A stretch of DNA of 64,000 nt from Mesostigma viride (Eukaryota > Streptophyta > Mesostigmatophyceae > Mesostigmatales > Mesostigmataceae), in assembly GCA_009746045.1 (NCBI GenBank), contig RPFO01001989.1, forward strand, positions 1 through 64,000, written 5' to 3'. The notes under the pieces are model-generated. The model was not told where the DNA came from and made no database searches. It saw only the letters and a list, made by a program, of their open reading frames with translations. The position numbers were made by a program, and so were the translations under genes. This document shows positions 39,711 to 51,092 of the stretch, in pieces (the stretch's first letter is position 1; each line of letters begins with the position of its first letter).

Positions 39711-40575
39711 CATGACTCCGTTGGGAGATCATGTTGCACATATACTCCTGCACACGGCTGATTGGATTGCTCTTTTCGCGGACCTCAACGCCCAGGGACG
39801 TGCGTGGCTGTTCTCGCTTTCCTTGCGGAGTGTGGGCTCGGCGTACCTTCGTGCTCTTCCCATGGCCCCCCCATTCGCCTTGGCTCCCAGCCACTACTCG
39901 GTGGCGCTCCGGCACCAGCTATTTGCCCCGCAGCCTCTTGTTCCGGCCGGGCGGCCTTGTGGTAGCTGTGGGCAGCCGCTGGATCCCACGGGGACTCACT
40001 ACCTTGCCTGCATGGGGGCCAACAGAATCAGAATTGGTATTTGTATTTGCACACTGTCCTCCTGACGGTGGTGCTCGCCATGATTCGGTCGGTTTTCCCC
40101 CACGCGAACATCCGGTCCGAGGATGCGGATGGCGCTGCCTTCTATTCCCCCAACCACCGGCCTGACATCGTGGTGCTGGACTTTGAGGGGGGTGGCCGGC
40201 CGGCATCTGCTTATTGACGTTTCGGTGGCGCGGCCCTTGGCTCTTAGCCACGTGGCTGGGGCCTCCCTCACGGCAGGTTACACGGCGGACCGGGCGGAGC
40301 GGGCCAAGCTCCTGGCCTACGGCGACGTCGGGCACCATCGTGTGGTGCCCTTTGTCCTGGAGGAGTTTGGTGCCATGGGGCCCCTGACCTCCGCCTTCTT
40401 CAAGGAGTGTTGCCGGCTCCGGAGGCTGGACCTGGAGGGCCAGCGGGCCCCATGGTCGGCGCGGACCTGGACGTCATATTGGCGTCAGCGCTTGTCGGTG
40501 GCGCTGACTCGGGCCATGGCTGACATCATGCTCCGCCGTACGCGGGCTGATTTTGCGGTGCAGCAGGGCTATTAG
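39711..40575 (+). pseudogene. C-terminal region of a LINE-type pol with a restriction-like endonuclease, frameshifted
   Basis: The sequence begins with a reversed CAAC-loop hairpin (39716-39727). Two plus-strand frames then read a zinc motif CGSCGQPLDPTGTHYLAC (C-x2-C-x9-H-x3-C). About 60 residues later comes RPDIVVLDFEGG, then HLLIDVSVARPLA, which fits the PD-(D/E)xK core of restriction-like endonucleases of R2- and Dualen-type elements. The frame continues to a stop at 40573-40575 with typical 'AERAKLLAYG' and 'VPFVLEEFGAMG' segments. There is one frameshift near 40045. There is no RT domain upstream, so this is a fragment. Confidence 0.58.
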
Positions 40576-40862
40576 GTTCCTCCCGTTAGGCGTTTCCATT
40601 GGTCTTATCGTAGTATAGAGCTTTGACATGGCTCTGTATATAGGTTTATAGCTGGGCGTTTGCTTTGGTTTGAGTGATTTCACTCTGCTGTACATAAGTA
40701 ATTATATTTTTAACATATACTCCTTGCTGGATGGGTGGAGGTGGGCGAAGCCGCAGAATCGGAAAAAAGAAATATGAATATGGATGGTTAAAAGATCGAA
40801 TTTATGTGACAATGCCACCAATTGAAGAATGGCAATTTATGTGACAATGCCAGCAGAACAAG
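40576..40862. other. 3' flank of the endonuclease fragment
   Basis: No gene. A direct repeat of AATTTATGTGACAATGCCA occurs twice, near 40799 and 40830, just before the next retroelement. Confidence 0.4.
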
Positions 40863-42875
40863 CCACGAGCCACGAGGTAGCCATGGCTGACGGCGGAGCT
40901 CATAACTTTCACGTTTGAGCACCGAATTTAGCCGTGAATATCACTATCGCTTCGTCTTTCTAAGACGCACATGCTGATATAGTTTTCCGAATCTGAAACG
41001 CAATATATGACGAGCAAACGCCTCTCGACGCAACGCAGTTTGGCGGATGCGCTCGCCCATGAAAATGCGGCAGCTGCGGCTGCAGCTTTGCCAGCTCCGG
41101 CAGGCAGCGGTGACACTAGTCGTGCACTGGTGGTCGCCCAGCAACCTCCCGGGCTCAATGCCTCGCCATCGGCATCGCCTGACCCTAAACGCGCCCGCTC
41201 AGCCGATAAAACAGGAGGGTCTTCACGCCCCTCGGAACCGCGCTGTCGGCTCCAACCTTTCCAGGTCGATGATCATGATCACGACTGGACCAACATGCCT
41301 CCGTCCGATGCTCTGCACTGCATCCTCTACGGGGACTACGCCTCGCTTTACGATCTGTGCCTCCATCTCCACGACAACAAACGCCTCCTCCTCCCGGACG
41401 GCCGCCGCTGGAACGACATCCGCCTGCTGTTCGGGTGCCCCCGCCCCCAACTCCAGCACACCATCCTCAACTCCCTTCTCCAGCGCTCTGACGGCGAGAT
41501 CTGGGCTCCATCCATCTCCGCCCCCACACTTCGCTCCATCCTTACGGAAGCCTTTCAGCAGCACGTGATCCCCCTTGCTGCATGCCGACGTAGCAGCAAT
41601 CAGTGGCACGCTGACTGCTGAACTTCCTCACATTTCCACCACCGCCGCCTCCACCTCCACTGCCATTGCCGCCTCCACTGCCGACATCCAAGCCCAGCTC
41701 CTCGACCTCGACCAACGCCTTCAAGCCACCGCCACCGCCCTTGAGAGCTTGCATGACACCGCCGGCCTCACCGCCGGCCAGGCGGTGAAGGACATCGCCG
41801 CCCAGCCGGCGCCTGCTGGCCCGGCCGGCGATGCTCCCTCCACCTGGGCGGACTTGCTCAAGCAGCACACCACCTCCACCACCTCCACCATCACGGCACA
41901 ACTCAAGCAACAAGCCCTCGACCTTCGCGAGGAAGCCGACATCGCCAGGCGCAGCCACAATGTCATCGTCAAGCACTTCGACCAGCCGGCAGGTGAGACC
42001 TCCACGAGCCTTCTTGAGGCATTTAAGCGCGACATTTTTGCCCCCATGCTACTCGCTGGTGAGCTGGACATGTCGGCTGTCCGCCTCCCCCGCGCGCGGG
42101 GGAAGGCTGGCCGGGCACCCGTGCTCCTCACCTGTACATTCTGATCTGTACATGGCGGACAAGCTGTCGTTCCTTAAATGCCGCAAGAGGCTCTCGGAGA
42201 CTCGCTTCACGCTGGACGACGACTTGACCCTGGCCCAGCAACAGCGGCGACGCGAGCTATGGCCGACCTACCTTCAGCTCCGGCAGAGCGCACGGGGGAA
42301 GCCGGTACTGATACTGGAGGGGGGCGGTCATCCACGTTGACCACAAGCCCTGGCAGCCCCCTCCTGCCACCTCAGACTAGGAATATATACCAGTAGTGTA
42401 GATTAGTCAGGCTTAGCCTAGCATGTGGCCCACGCGCATGTGCGCCCATAATGGCCCCCATGGATGATGCCTTCAGCATTTAGCCAAGCCATGTCCATAA
42501 TGGGACCCCCATGGATGTTGCATTAAGAATTTAGCCATGCTATGCCTGTGCAGAGAGATGCTCTAGATAGAGCTGCATGTTGAGAAGCCATGCCCTAGCT
42601 CTTGTATAGATAGCCATGATGATCTTCCTTCCCCGTGCTGGGATCCCCTTAGTTGGGTTGAACCCGAGACAGCATGGTGGTGCCGGTGCCCTTGAGGCAC
42701 CTAGAGCAAGTAGTTGCTTACATTCCACTCTTGCAGGAAGTAGCCCAGAATGTATTAAAAGCCATATGCCCCTTCTCCGGGATATGTGCTACATGTACTC
42801 CCAACGGAGTTATGTTTCTAATTAACCCAGTTAATTGATTTTAATGCGTGGTTTGCATTATGCATGCATGCATGC
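40863..42875 (+). mobile_element. ORF1-only retroelement copy with broken ORF
   Basis: It has the same 5' UTR (AACTTTCACGTTTGAGCACC) and 3' UTR as the element at 50.96-52.88 kb. ORF1 starts at 41007 (STQRSLADALAHEN) and shows the same Ala/Thr-rich coiled-coil region and C-terminus (LDDDLTLAQQQRRRELWP). An extra C-A pair near 41580 and changes near 42130-42145 break the frame. The end has the CAAC hairpin (42797-42810) and a short TAATTAACC tail. Confidence 0.75.
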
Positions 42876-42995
42876 ATTATGCACGCATGCATTAATTAAT
42901 TAATAAATTAATTAAGAACATAGCTCCGTGGGGAGAATATGTAACACATAGCCCTGAGAAGGGGCATCTATGGGTTTTTACTGGGCTCACCGCAG
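42876..42995 (-). mobile_element. Short reversed 3' end of an ORF1-only element
   Basis: (TTAA)n is followed by AGCTCCGTGGGGAG (hairpin variant, 42924-42935) and by TGTAACACATAGCCCTGAG, as at 17.48 kb. Confidence 0.6.
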
Positions 42996-43009
42996 ACGCG
43001 AGTGCATGC

Positions 43010-45085
43010 AAATGGCTGACGGCGGTATGGCTGACGGCGGTATGGCTAGCTGACGGCGGAGTTCAGATCTTCTTTGCGTCTGAGCCCCAAATTCGGTCAG
43101 ACCAATTGCATGATTGCATTCGATGCGCCTCGCCAGTATAATCGGCTACGGCTGAAACGCAGTATCAACTCCAAAAACAGCACGTGACAAGCAGCTATGA
43201 CGACTCCAAAATTGCAAAACGGGGGTTGGAAAAGGAGCTTTCCGGCTCCCATGCAGCCCAACCCACTCCCCATCGTCCTTGCCCGGTCGACTGGGCCCGC
43301 ATGAACCCACCGCCAGCAAAACCATCGCCAAGCGCCTCGCCAGAGCCCAAGAAATTCTGCTACGAAACAAGCAAATGACGACAGTACCTAGACTACGCAT
43401 GCTTTACGGTCAGCGGCTCAGGCTGCGACTGACCGAGAATTATGCACCGAGATCAGTGCATTACTACGCACGGGAACACAAGCTCCGTGGGCCCGATGGG
43501 CCCATCCCCGCCGACAAGGTGGAGGAGTTCCTTGCCCTGCCAGAATTCAACCATCCGCAGCGCCTCGCCATCCTCTTCAGCTTCTTCAAGCTCACTGCGC
43601 GTGACCTCGACGCTTGGCTCCGCAACCCAGCCCGGCCTGCGCACCCGGCAGCCACACCGGCTGCATGCCTCCCTCTGCAAGGATGACCTCCGCTAGCAGT
43701 GCTGGAGGATCGCACGTACGTGACCTGGCTGGCCGCTGGCCGAGAAGATGGCATTGATCGATGACTACAGAGCTCAACACGGTGGAGGCCAAGGTCTCCA
43801 ATGAATACGGAAACCAAGCCTGTCGCACACAAGCTACAACCTCAGCTCGCGGCGCTGCAGACCACGGCGCAGGCATCCGAGGCACATGCTGCACTCCTCT
43901 CCCGCCTCAACCAGGTGGAGGGCAATTAGTGCGGCGTGCTCATGAAGAAGCTTGAAGCCATCACCGCCCACACCGAGGCCCTGGCCACACAGGTCCCAAC
44001 GATAGCGGAGCAGACGGCCACCATATTATCCCAGCCACCCCGGCAGGATGCTGGCGACCTCCCGCGCCACTCTCCTACAGTATGCGGACCTGCTGCGGTC
44101 AGCGACCGCCTCAACCACTGACGCCATCGCCACGAAGCTCCAGGAGCTGGAGGACCACCGCCAGCCGGGCCGATCGAACAACGGGAGGCCACCGACTGCG
44201 CTCGCCGCGAGTGCCGAGTGGTGCTGCATCGTTTCCCCCAGAAGCCAGGTGAGACGTCAACCACCCTTACCGACGAGCTCAAGGACCAGCTTCTCACCCT
44301 CATCATGGGCCTGGTAGGTGAGGTAGAACTGTCAGAGCGGGCCGGCCACCGCCTTCCCCACTCACGGGACAAGGCCGCTCCCCCACCAGTCCTGCTCACA
44401 TTCCCCTCCCCTGAGGACAAGCGGCGGTTCCTTTCTCATCGCAAGAGGTTGCACGACCTCACCTGGACGCTGGACGACGACCTGAGCCCCGCTCAGCAGC
44501 AGCAGCGAAGCGACCTCAGTCTGCTAGCTGTGGCCGGAACACCTCCGGCCGCCACAAGCAGGACCCCCAGAAGCCCAAGGTGTACTGGAGGGGCGGGCTA
44601 GCTGGGACCTGATGATTAACCACAATTAAGATGTGGACGCACCCTGCGGGCTAGAATAGTTTGTATAACAGCCCTAGCTTGTATCCATTGGTAGTCACTG
44701 CCGCCATGGCAGCCATATTGCCTAGAATGTTTGCCTAGCTGTGCCACCATACCTAGTCACGTGCACCGCTAACACACGGTACACAACCAGCCATAGCCTC
44801 AGCGTAGCCCTTGTACAGCCATGATACGTCCTGGCTATGATCAGTTTACTTGCCCACGCTACTTGTTACTGATGATATGCTCACATGGGTCTTATTGCAC
44901 CCACACTCACAGTGCCGGATCGTCTATGGCGTGTCCGATTTGCCGCTGTGGCATGCCTCTGGCATGAAGGAGAAAGGGGGTCTCTGCCCTTTCTTCCTGT
45001 TGTGCACATGCAGGGATTACAAGCACTTCGGTGCTCCGTCAGTGACTCCCCAACGAGAGCACGAGTTTAATTAACTTAATTAATT
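43010..45085 (+). mobile_element. Second-subfamily ORF1-only element, broken ORF
   Basis: The 5' UTR carries GGCTGACGGCGG three times. Coding pieces start at 43184. The conserved C-terminal domain appears in another frame: VLLTFPSPEDKRRFLSHRK, then LTWTLDDDLSPAQQQQ near 44480. Several frameshifts (near 43380, 43690 and 44120) inactivate it. The 3' UTR matches the one at 20.9-21.27 kb and ends in the hairpin (45046-45059) and TTTAATTAACTTAATTAA. Confidence 0.68.
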
Positions 45086-45650
45086 AATTGAATTGAGCAG
45101 GCGGATGCTCATCAGAGAGCAGAACACGGAACCTTGCGGAACGCCAGCAGAAGCCCCCGCACCGCCAGCACTTTGTGTGCACAACAGGAGAAAGTGCAGA
45201 GACCCCCAGTCTCCTTCATGCCGAAGGCATGCCACCCATGTGACACAACTGCTTGAAGATGCAGGGCTTCTGGGACTATCCGTACTCCGCGCCCGCATGA
45301 TTGACAAAGAGAAATGGGCTGCCATCTGCGATAAGCACCTTCCTGAGGGGTGTGCTCCTGTTTCCTCCCCACGGGCCCCGCGGCCCGTTGCTAGCCAGGG
45401 TAGAAGTCCGCAGGTGCCGGAGGTTATTGGTACGTCCTGAGGATATAGCCGCTACACTACCGCCTCGTCTGCCATTACAGTAGAGGACAGCTCGGATAAG
45501 GATTACATCCCCATCTAGTGCCTAATGGTTGGGGGATAATGCAGACGATATTTGTTTAAACTTTTGTGCAATTATTTTTCTAATGAGATTAGCATAGTAC
45601 TCCGTGGCATGCCTTTGCGCATGACACGCAAGTACTTTAAGTAAAATACT
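45086..45650. mobile_element. Scrambled LINE fragments
   Basis: Plus-strand codons near 45240-45350 read LLGLSVLRARMIDKEKWAAI, comparable with the LINE pol C-terminus GGLGLSVIWxKM. On the minus strand near 45110-45140 GVPQGSV is read, the exact core of RT domain 4 of non-LTR elements, but the similarity is very short. From 45480 to 45650 nothing is recognised. Confidence 0.4.
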
Positions 45651-46690
45651 ACTTTTACTTGCATGCCACAGCTGCATGCGGGCACGCTAGCTAAACGGAC
45701 ACGCTAATTAACGATCCGGCAGTCTGTGGGTGCAATAAGACCCATGTGAGCATATCATAACAAGGAGCGTGGGCAAGTAATCTGATCGAAGCCAGGACGT
45801 AGCATGGCAGTGAACAATTGGACTAAGCTAAGGCTATGGCTGGTTGTGTACCGTGCGTTAGCGGTGCACGTGACTAGGTATAAGGTGACACAACTAGGCA
45901 AACATTCTAAGCATGGCTGCCATGGCGGCAGTCGGTGACTACCAATGAAGTCAAGCTATATAGGGCTACATGCTATTAATTCTAGCCCGCTGGGGGCGTC
46001 CACATCTTGTGGTTGATCATCAGGTCCCCGCCCCTCCAGTACACCTTGGGCTTCTGGGGGTCCTGCTAATTGTGGCGGAGGTATTCAGGCCACAGGTCAC
46101 GTCGCTGCTGCTGCCGCTGAGCGGGGGTCAGGTCGTCGTCCAGCGTCCAGGTGAGGTCGTGCAACCGCTTGCGACGAGAGAGGAACCGCTGCTTGTCGAT
46201 CCTCACGGGAGGGGAAGGTGAGCAGGACTGGTGGGGGAGCCGCCTTGTCCCGTGAGTGGGGAAGGCGGTGGCACCCACGCAGTTCTACCTCACCTACCAG
46301 GCCCATGAGGGTAAGGAGCTGGTCCTTAAGCTCGTGGGCAAGGGAGGTTGACGTCTCACCTGGCTTCTGGGGGAAGCGACGCAGCACCACCCGCAGCAGT
46401 CGCGGCGGGCGCGGTCGGTGGCCGGCCTCCAGTTGTTGAGCCTGGCGAAGGTCTTCAAGCTCCTGGAGCTTCGTAGCGCTGGCGTCGGTGGTGGAGGCGC
46501 GGTCGCTGTCCGCAGCAGGTTCGCATAGGAGAGGGGCGGGAGGTCACCAGCATCCAGCCGGGGTGGCTGGGATGCGATGGTGGCCGTCTGCTCCTCGATC
46601 TTTGGGACCTGTGAGGCAAGGCCGGCCTCGGTGTGGGCGGTGATGGCTTCAAGCTTCTTCATGAGCACGCCGCACTTGCCCTCCACCTGG
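45651..46690 (-). mobile_element. Second-subfamily ORF1-only element, minus orientation, truncated
   Basis: The minus strand reads from 46690 a coiled-coil part (MKKLEAITAHTEAGLASQ) and, in another frame, SLAHELKDQLLTLMGLVGEV and RKRLHDLTWTLDDDLTP. It matches the insert at 19.5-20.1 kb and the plus copy at 43-45 kb. Its 3' UTR runs to about 45665 and lacks the usual hairpin and (TTAA)n. Confidence 0.65.
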
Positions 46691-46857
46691 ACCGAGAGAC
46701 AAGTATATTATGATATAATTCTTATCATTTCAATATTATTAGTATTGTTCTAGTTTTATTCTATCTTATTAGTTTTTTATTTCTCTCCTAAATACCACTT
46801 CTCTTTGCCTTTACTCCAAGTTATTACTATTTTAAAAAAAAAATAATGATAACATGC
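46691..46857. other. AT-rich spacer
   Basis: Very AT-rich, with a run of ten A at about 46834-46843. No gene. Confidence 0.5.
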
Positions 46858-47340
46858 CTCCGTTGGGAGATCATGTAGCACATATTCCTTGATGGATGGT
46901 GGAGTGGAAGGAGCCGCGTAATTGAACTAACCTTAATAGTAACTCTAAGCTATATCTAGTCTAGAAAGATCCTAACTACACTACACTACTCATCAAAACG
47001 CCGGGCCTCCTCTTGGGGGGAGGTGGCTTGCCCAAAGGGGCTGGTGTGTGAGCCTTGACAATCTTCTGCCACCGCGTCTTGTTCTACATGGCAGTCCAAA
47101 CAAGGGAGAGAGAGCAGATGCGGTCTTCAAACTGGGCTGGGACCACGAGGTCGTCCAGCAACATCTGGATGTAGTTCGTGACATGTTTCCCTACCCTTTT
47201 GGGAATGCCCTAGCTTGGGGCCAGGCCAGGTCAGAATATGCCGCCCTGGCTGGCTGGCCAAGCCGCTGGGGGGCGGGCCTGCCAGACCAAGGGCGGTGTC
47301 GACCTGGCTGGTGCGAGCAAGGTTATTACTATCTATCACT
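46858..47340 (-). mobile_element. LINE 3'-end fragment, minus orientation
   Basis: It begins with the reversed CAAC hairpin (46858-46869). The minus strand then reads LARTSQVDTALGLAG and GRHILTWPGP, the same order as HLARTNQVDTSRG and GRHLLTWAGP in the LINE at 18.0 kb. Confidence 0.6.
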
Positions 47341-47679
47341 GTTATGTTCGTGCTTCCTATCTATTGTCTCACTGGCTACACCCTTTCACCTTGCACTTCT
47401 TCCTTGGAGTAGCTGGATCGACACGAACCTTTAGACCCTGCATGTTGGATCGGAGATCCCAGCCGGGTATATACGCATGCATGCATGGGCCGGCGCTCAA
47501 ACATGGAACTCCGGCCTGACCCGTACGTACTTCAACATCGCGCAGATCTGCCGTCTGCGCCTATGGTGAGGCGCCTCACCATATCCCAGCAATGAGCTCT
47601 TTCTTTATTACATTTTTGTTTCGTTATTATTATTATTATCATTATTGTTTTTACTATGTTTACATTTTATTTATTCATT
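47341..47679. other. Flank of the LTR retrotransposon
   Basis: No gene. (TTA)n-like sequence near 47622-47645 leads to the insertion site. Bases 47680-47684 (ATGCT) are the left copy of the target duplication. Confidence 0.5.
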
Positions 47680-47684
47680 ATGCT

Positions 47685-48301
47685 AGTTGTAAGCGTGAGA
47701 ATGCCACGAATTCCGCCATGGTTCTTGCAGGAAGTTGCCTTTATTAATAACAAGGAAACACAGACGTAAGTCACGTCACTTCCAAGACTGCACGCAGCAC
47801 AGGCGACAGGGTCGCAGTGCCAAGAGAACGTGCACGCAAGAACTAGCGTCCCGGTGCGACCAAGTCACACATATAGGTTGTTAGGGACGCGTCCAAGTAA
47901 TCAGCTGCACTGTCACAGCCGAACTGTCAATCAATTGATTACACAGACTCTGGCACGCCTTTGGCGCGCAGATCTATCAATTGTCCATACGGCTAGTCCT
48001 GTGGACCTATCCGTACACTACTCAGCATCAATTGTCTCATAGGTCCTGGCGCGCTACAGTGCGCCTACCTATCAATTGACCATCAAGTCCTGTACAAGTC
48101 CTGTCAACGTCCTGCGGACTATCAAAGTGACACTTGTACATCCTGTGTCCGTACGCGCCCACAGTGGCGCGCCGGGTACTGTCGGCACAGCCTAGGAAAC
48201 GTCATAACTTTTACGTTCCTTAACCAAATGAGGCGTTCAAGGTGCCGTTGGAAAGAGCGTAACAATCTCTATCCATCTAACGTAAATCCTTTACGTTAAC
48301 T
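47685..48301 (-). repeat. 3' LTR (left copy)
   Basis: 617 bp, direct repeat of 62025-62641. It differs at 47822 (A against C) and near 48292 (A against T). Confidence 0.9.
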
Positions 48302-48404
48302 CCAATCCCTTCTTTTCTTTAGGGATCACATCCCCTGCCAGGGACCCTTGAAGTAGCTTGAAATGTCCTTCACTCCAGCTTGAAGCTTGAACAGATGTCT
48401 TTAA

Positions 48405-50093
48405 CCCCTAAATGGTCTTGCTGCCGATTTTCCGCCAAAAATCGAGTTCCAGCCGATGCATCGGCCCCTTCTCGGGGGACCAGATGCCGCGAAATCTATT
48501 GAGAATTAGGAAACGTTCAGCTGAGAAGATCGAAAGTTTATAAAATTCTTCACAGCATGGTACTAGGGTTTGCATACTTTTGACAAAGTTATAGAGGTGT
48601 TCTGGCCGGTCAAAGTACAAGGGGTCAGGGTACTTTTTCACGTACAACGTGCATTCCGGAAAACGACGACCTGGCCATGGCGGCTTGCGCCCACGCATGG
48701 CATTTACGTTTGCGTTCGAATTTTCTGGCCAAACTTAGGATATTGATTTTAAACGTCCTAAAGATGATACAGGCCAATTTTTGGTTCGCGGGAATGCCAT
48801 TTGATAGGTGTCGGCAGCGTTCTTGCTGGAAAAAACTGCGATCAGGCCGGACGATAGAAACGTTGACAGCAATACCTTTCCGGCGTATTTTAAAGGATAT
48901 ATTGGTTTCTTTGTACTTTTTATGATACATAGTAGTCGTAAACGTGCAAGGGTGGCCAGAAATCGCCGAATCCAGCGACCATGCTGCACAACTTTGGTGT
49001 GCCGAAATGCGCCATTTTGCGGCCACCGCCTGGGCCAAGTTAACGCCATCCATGCCTGGTAAAGCTTAAGCATCGTTTTCCTATCGATGTTTGACGTTTA
49101 TATATACGTTCTAGCTTGTGTAGCACATTCTTTTTGCACTATTCATGCTCTTTCTTGACCCTGGCCTGGCCCCTTTCTAAAACACCCTTCTTAGATGCTT
49201 CCCTCAGTCAGTTGACCTGCCACAGGGTGATGGTGATAAGTTTTAGAGGCTGTATGGGTTTGAGTACCTCCATATATGTTTGTTATACATTTCCCATACA
49301 CATATTGCATGAGTGTGAGGCAGTTGGCTGGTCTCTGTGGCATCATCAAGCACGTAACTGGTGAGTAAAAGCTTCCCATTGACAGCATGTGCCACCAGGT
49401 GTGCTGGCCATCACCTGGCAAGCTATAGCAGCTTAGGCCTAGTTTATCCTTGCTAGGGCAGGCTGAAATAGGCTCAACACCACTAGTTTGTTGGTGGCTG
49501 CCTCCTAGAATGCATGCCTTGCGTAGGGTGTCCGTACCACGTTACCTACGTGCATGGACAAGGTGGCACCTGCACATAGGTGCCATGTAAGGGCAGTGTG
49601 ATGATGCAGTTATGTTTCCCCATCATTGTGGAAGGGAAATGTATTGTTTGGCATGGTTGGTGGCCATATTAGGAGGTAGTATGCCCACCCCTACTCCCTT
49701 GGTTGCTTTTTACCAACGGTACCCCTATGGGCTGTACTGGGTGTAACTGCTGGTATACCCACCCAAATTATGACCCCAATGGCTCAAACTGTTCAGCAAC
49801 TAATTGTTTATCATCCCTGAAGTGGTAGGTGCCCAGGTCTTATAACATAATTCAAAATGCACATTCTACCAAAAATGAAAACGCGCGTCTTGACCCCCCT
49901 GACTTTGACGGCAGTTAAACATGGCCTACCCTGCATATATGTGAGGTTGTGATATACCAACCCGAAGGGCAACTCATGGACATGCTTGGCCCCCAAGGAC
50001 AGCCATTGGATATGGGTAGGTTGGATGGCATCTGGTTTGCAAAATTGTGAAGATCCAGCCGATTTATCGGCAGGATCTCAGACCATTTAGGGG
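48405..50093. mobile_element. piggyBac-like non-autonomous element, 1.69 kb
   Basis: TTAA stands at both outer edges (48401-48404 and 50094-50097). Ends are inverted copies of CCCCTAAATGGTCT, starting with CCC as in piggyBac elements. No transposase is encoded; the longest frames are shared with the reverse-oriented relative at 56.5-60 kb but have no recognised domain. The sequence is about as similar to that relative as a recent family copy would be. Confidence 0.72.
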
Positions 50094-50097
50094 TTAA

Positions 50098-50945
50098 TGG
50101 CCATTGCCATTCCCCCAGCCTTTTCTTTTAAGGAACTGGAAAAGAAACAGATCTGCCACAGGGAAAAACCATTCCATGAGAAATGGATAAAAACCTATGG
50201 AAGTGGCATTACAGAGTACCACCAGATATTAGAAGCACACAAAATTAAATACATACAGGTTAATTCTATGAGGTCTTCTCCAGGAATTAATCCCATCACC
50301 TCGGTAGAGCCTCCAGTACAATGACCTTCTGGCGGTGAGTTACATTAATCCCAGATACTAATCCCATAAAACCCAGTACATATTCAATATAAGTACAATA
50401 AATCCATGACAATTAAAATACCACTTGACAAAGTAAGGCGTATTACAATAGTTTGCCTGTCATTCTCTCAACAGGGGTCTATTGGCGCCCGTCTTACGGC
50501 GCCCGTCTACTTGCCAGATGGTAAACTGCCACAGCAAACAAATGACAAAATGAAACACATAGGCAACAATTAAATCCTGCCCTGGGGAACTAGGGAAGTC
50601 TGAACAGGCAAACACCTGAACAGGCCAGCTTGTAGAAACATAATACCAGGGAATCGAACCCCGCCCTATAAACCCCAGAATAAAGGTTCCCAGACCATTG
50701 TGAGAAGTATGTACAAATATACATTTCTTTTAAAATAGAATACATGGTCTGTAATGGACCTGTCAACCTTGTGTAGTCAACAGCATGAACCCCAGCCAAA
50801 ACCTGGCTGTATCCTGAATAAAATCAGAGTGAGTGTACCATGGTCCATGAGCCTTAGTACAGACTAAAATACAGGTATTATGCCAGTCACAATGCTGACA
50901 CTACCACACAATCTGCTCTCCAATGCCCATCTCATCAACATGTAA
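50098..50945. other. Remaining LTR-element sequence between insertions
   Basis: About 850 bases between the piggyBac-like element and the ORF1-only element, corresponding to the 3' untranslated part of the LTR retrotransposon or an older insertion. A tRNA-like GGGAATCGAACCCC occurs near 50650 but no cloverleaf forms. No gene is supported. Confidence 0.4.
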
Positions 50946-51092
50946 CACAAAATTCCGGCCACGAGGTAGCCATGGCTGTCGGAGCTCATAACTTTCACGT
51001 TTGAGCACCGAATTTAGCCGTGAATATCACTATCGCTTCGTCTTTCTAAGACGCACATGCTGATATAATTTTCCGAATCTAAAACGCAATAT

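Noticed and set aside
39712..40065. Separate 117-residue gene starting at 39712
   Set aside because: The first codons lie in a retroelement hairpin; the rest is the N-terminal part of the endonuclease fragment.
50635..50700. Possible tRNA gene (GGGAATCGAACCCC on the plus strand)
   Set aside because: A B-box-like sequence is present, but no acceptor, D or anticodon stems can be drawn upstream.
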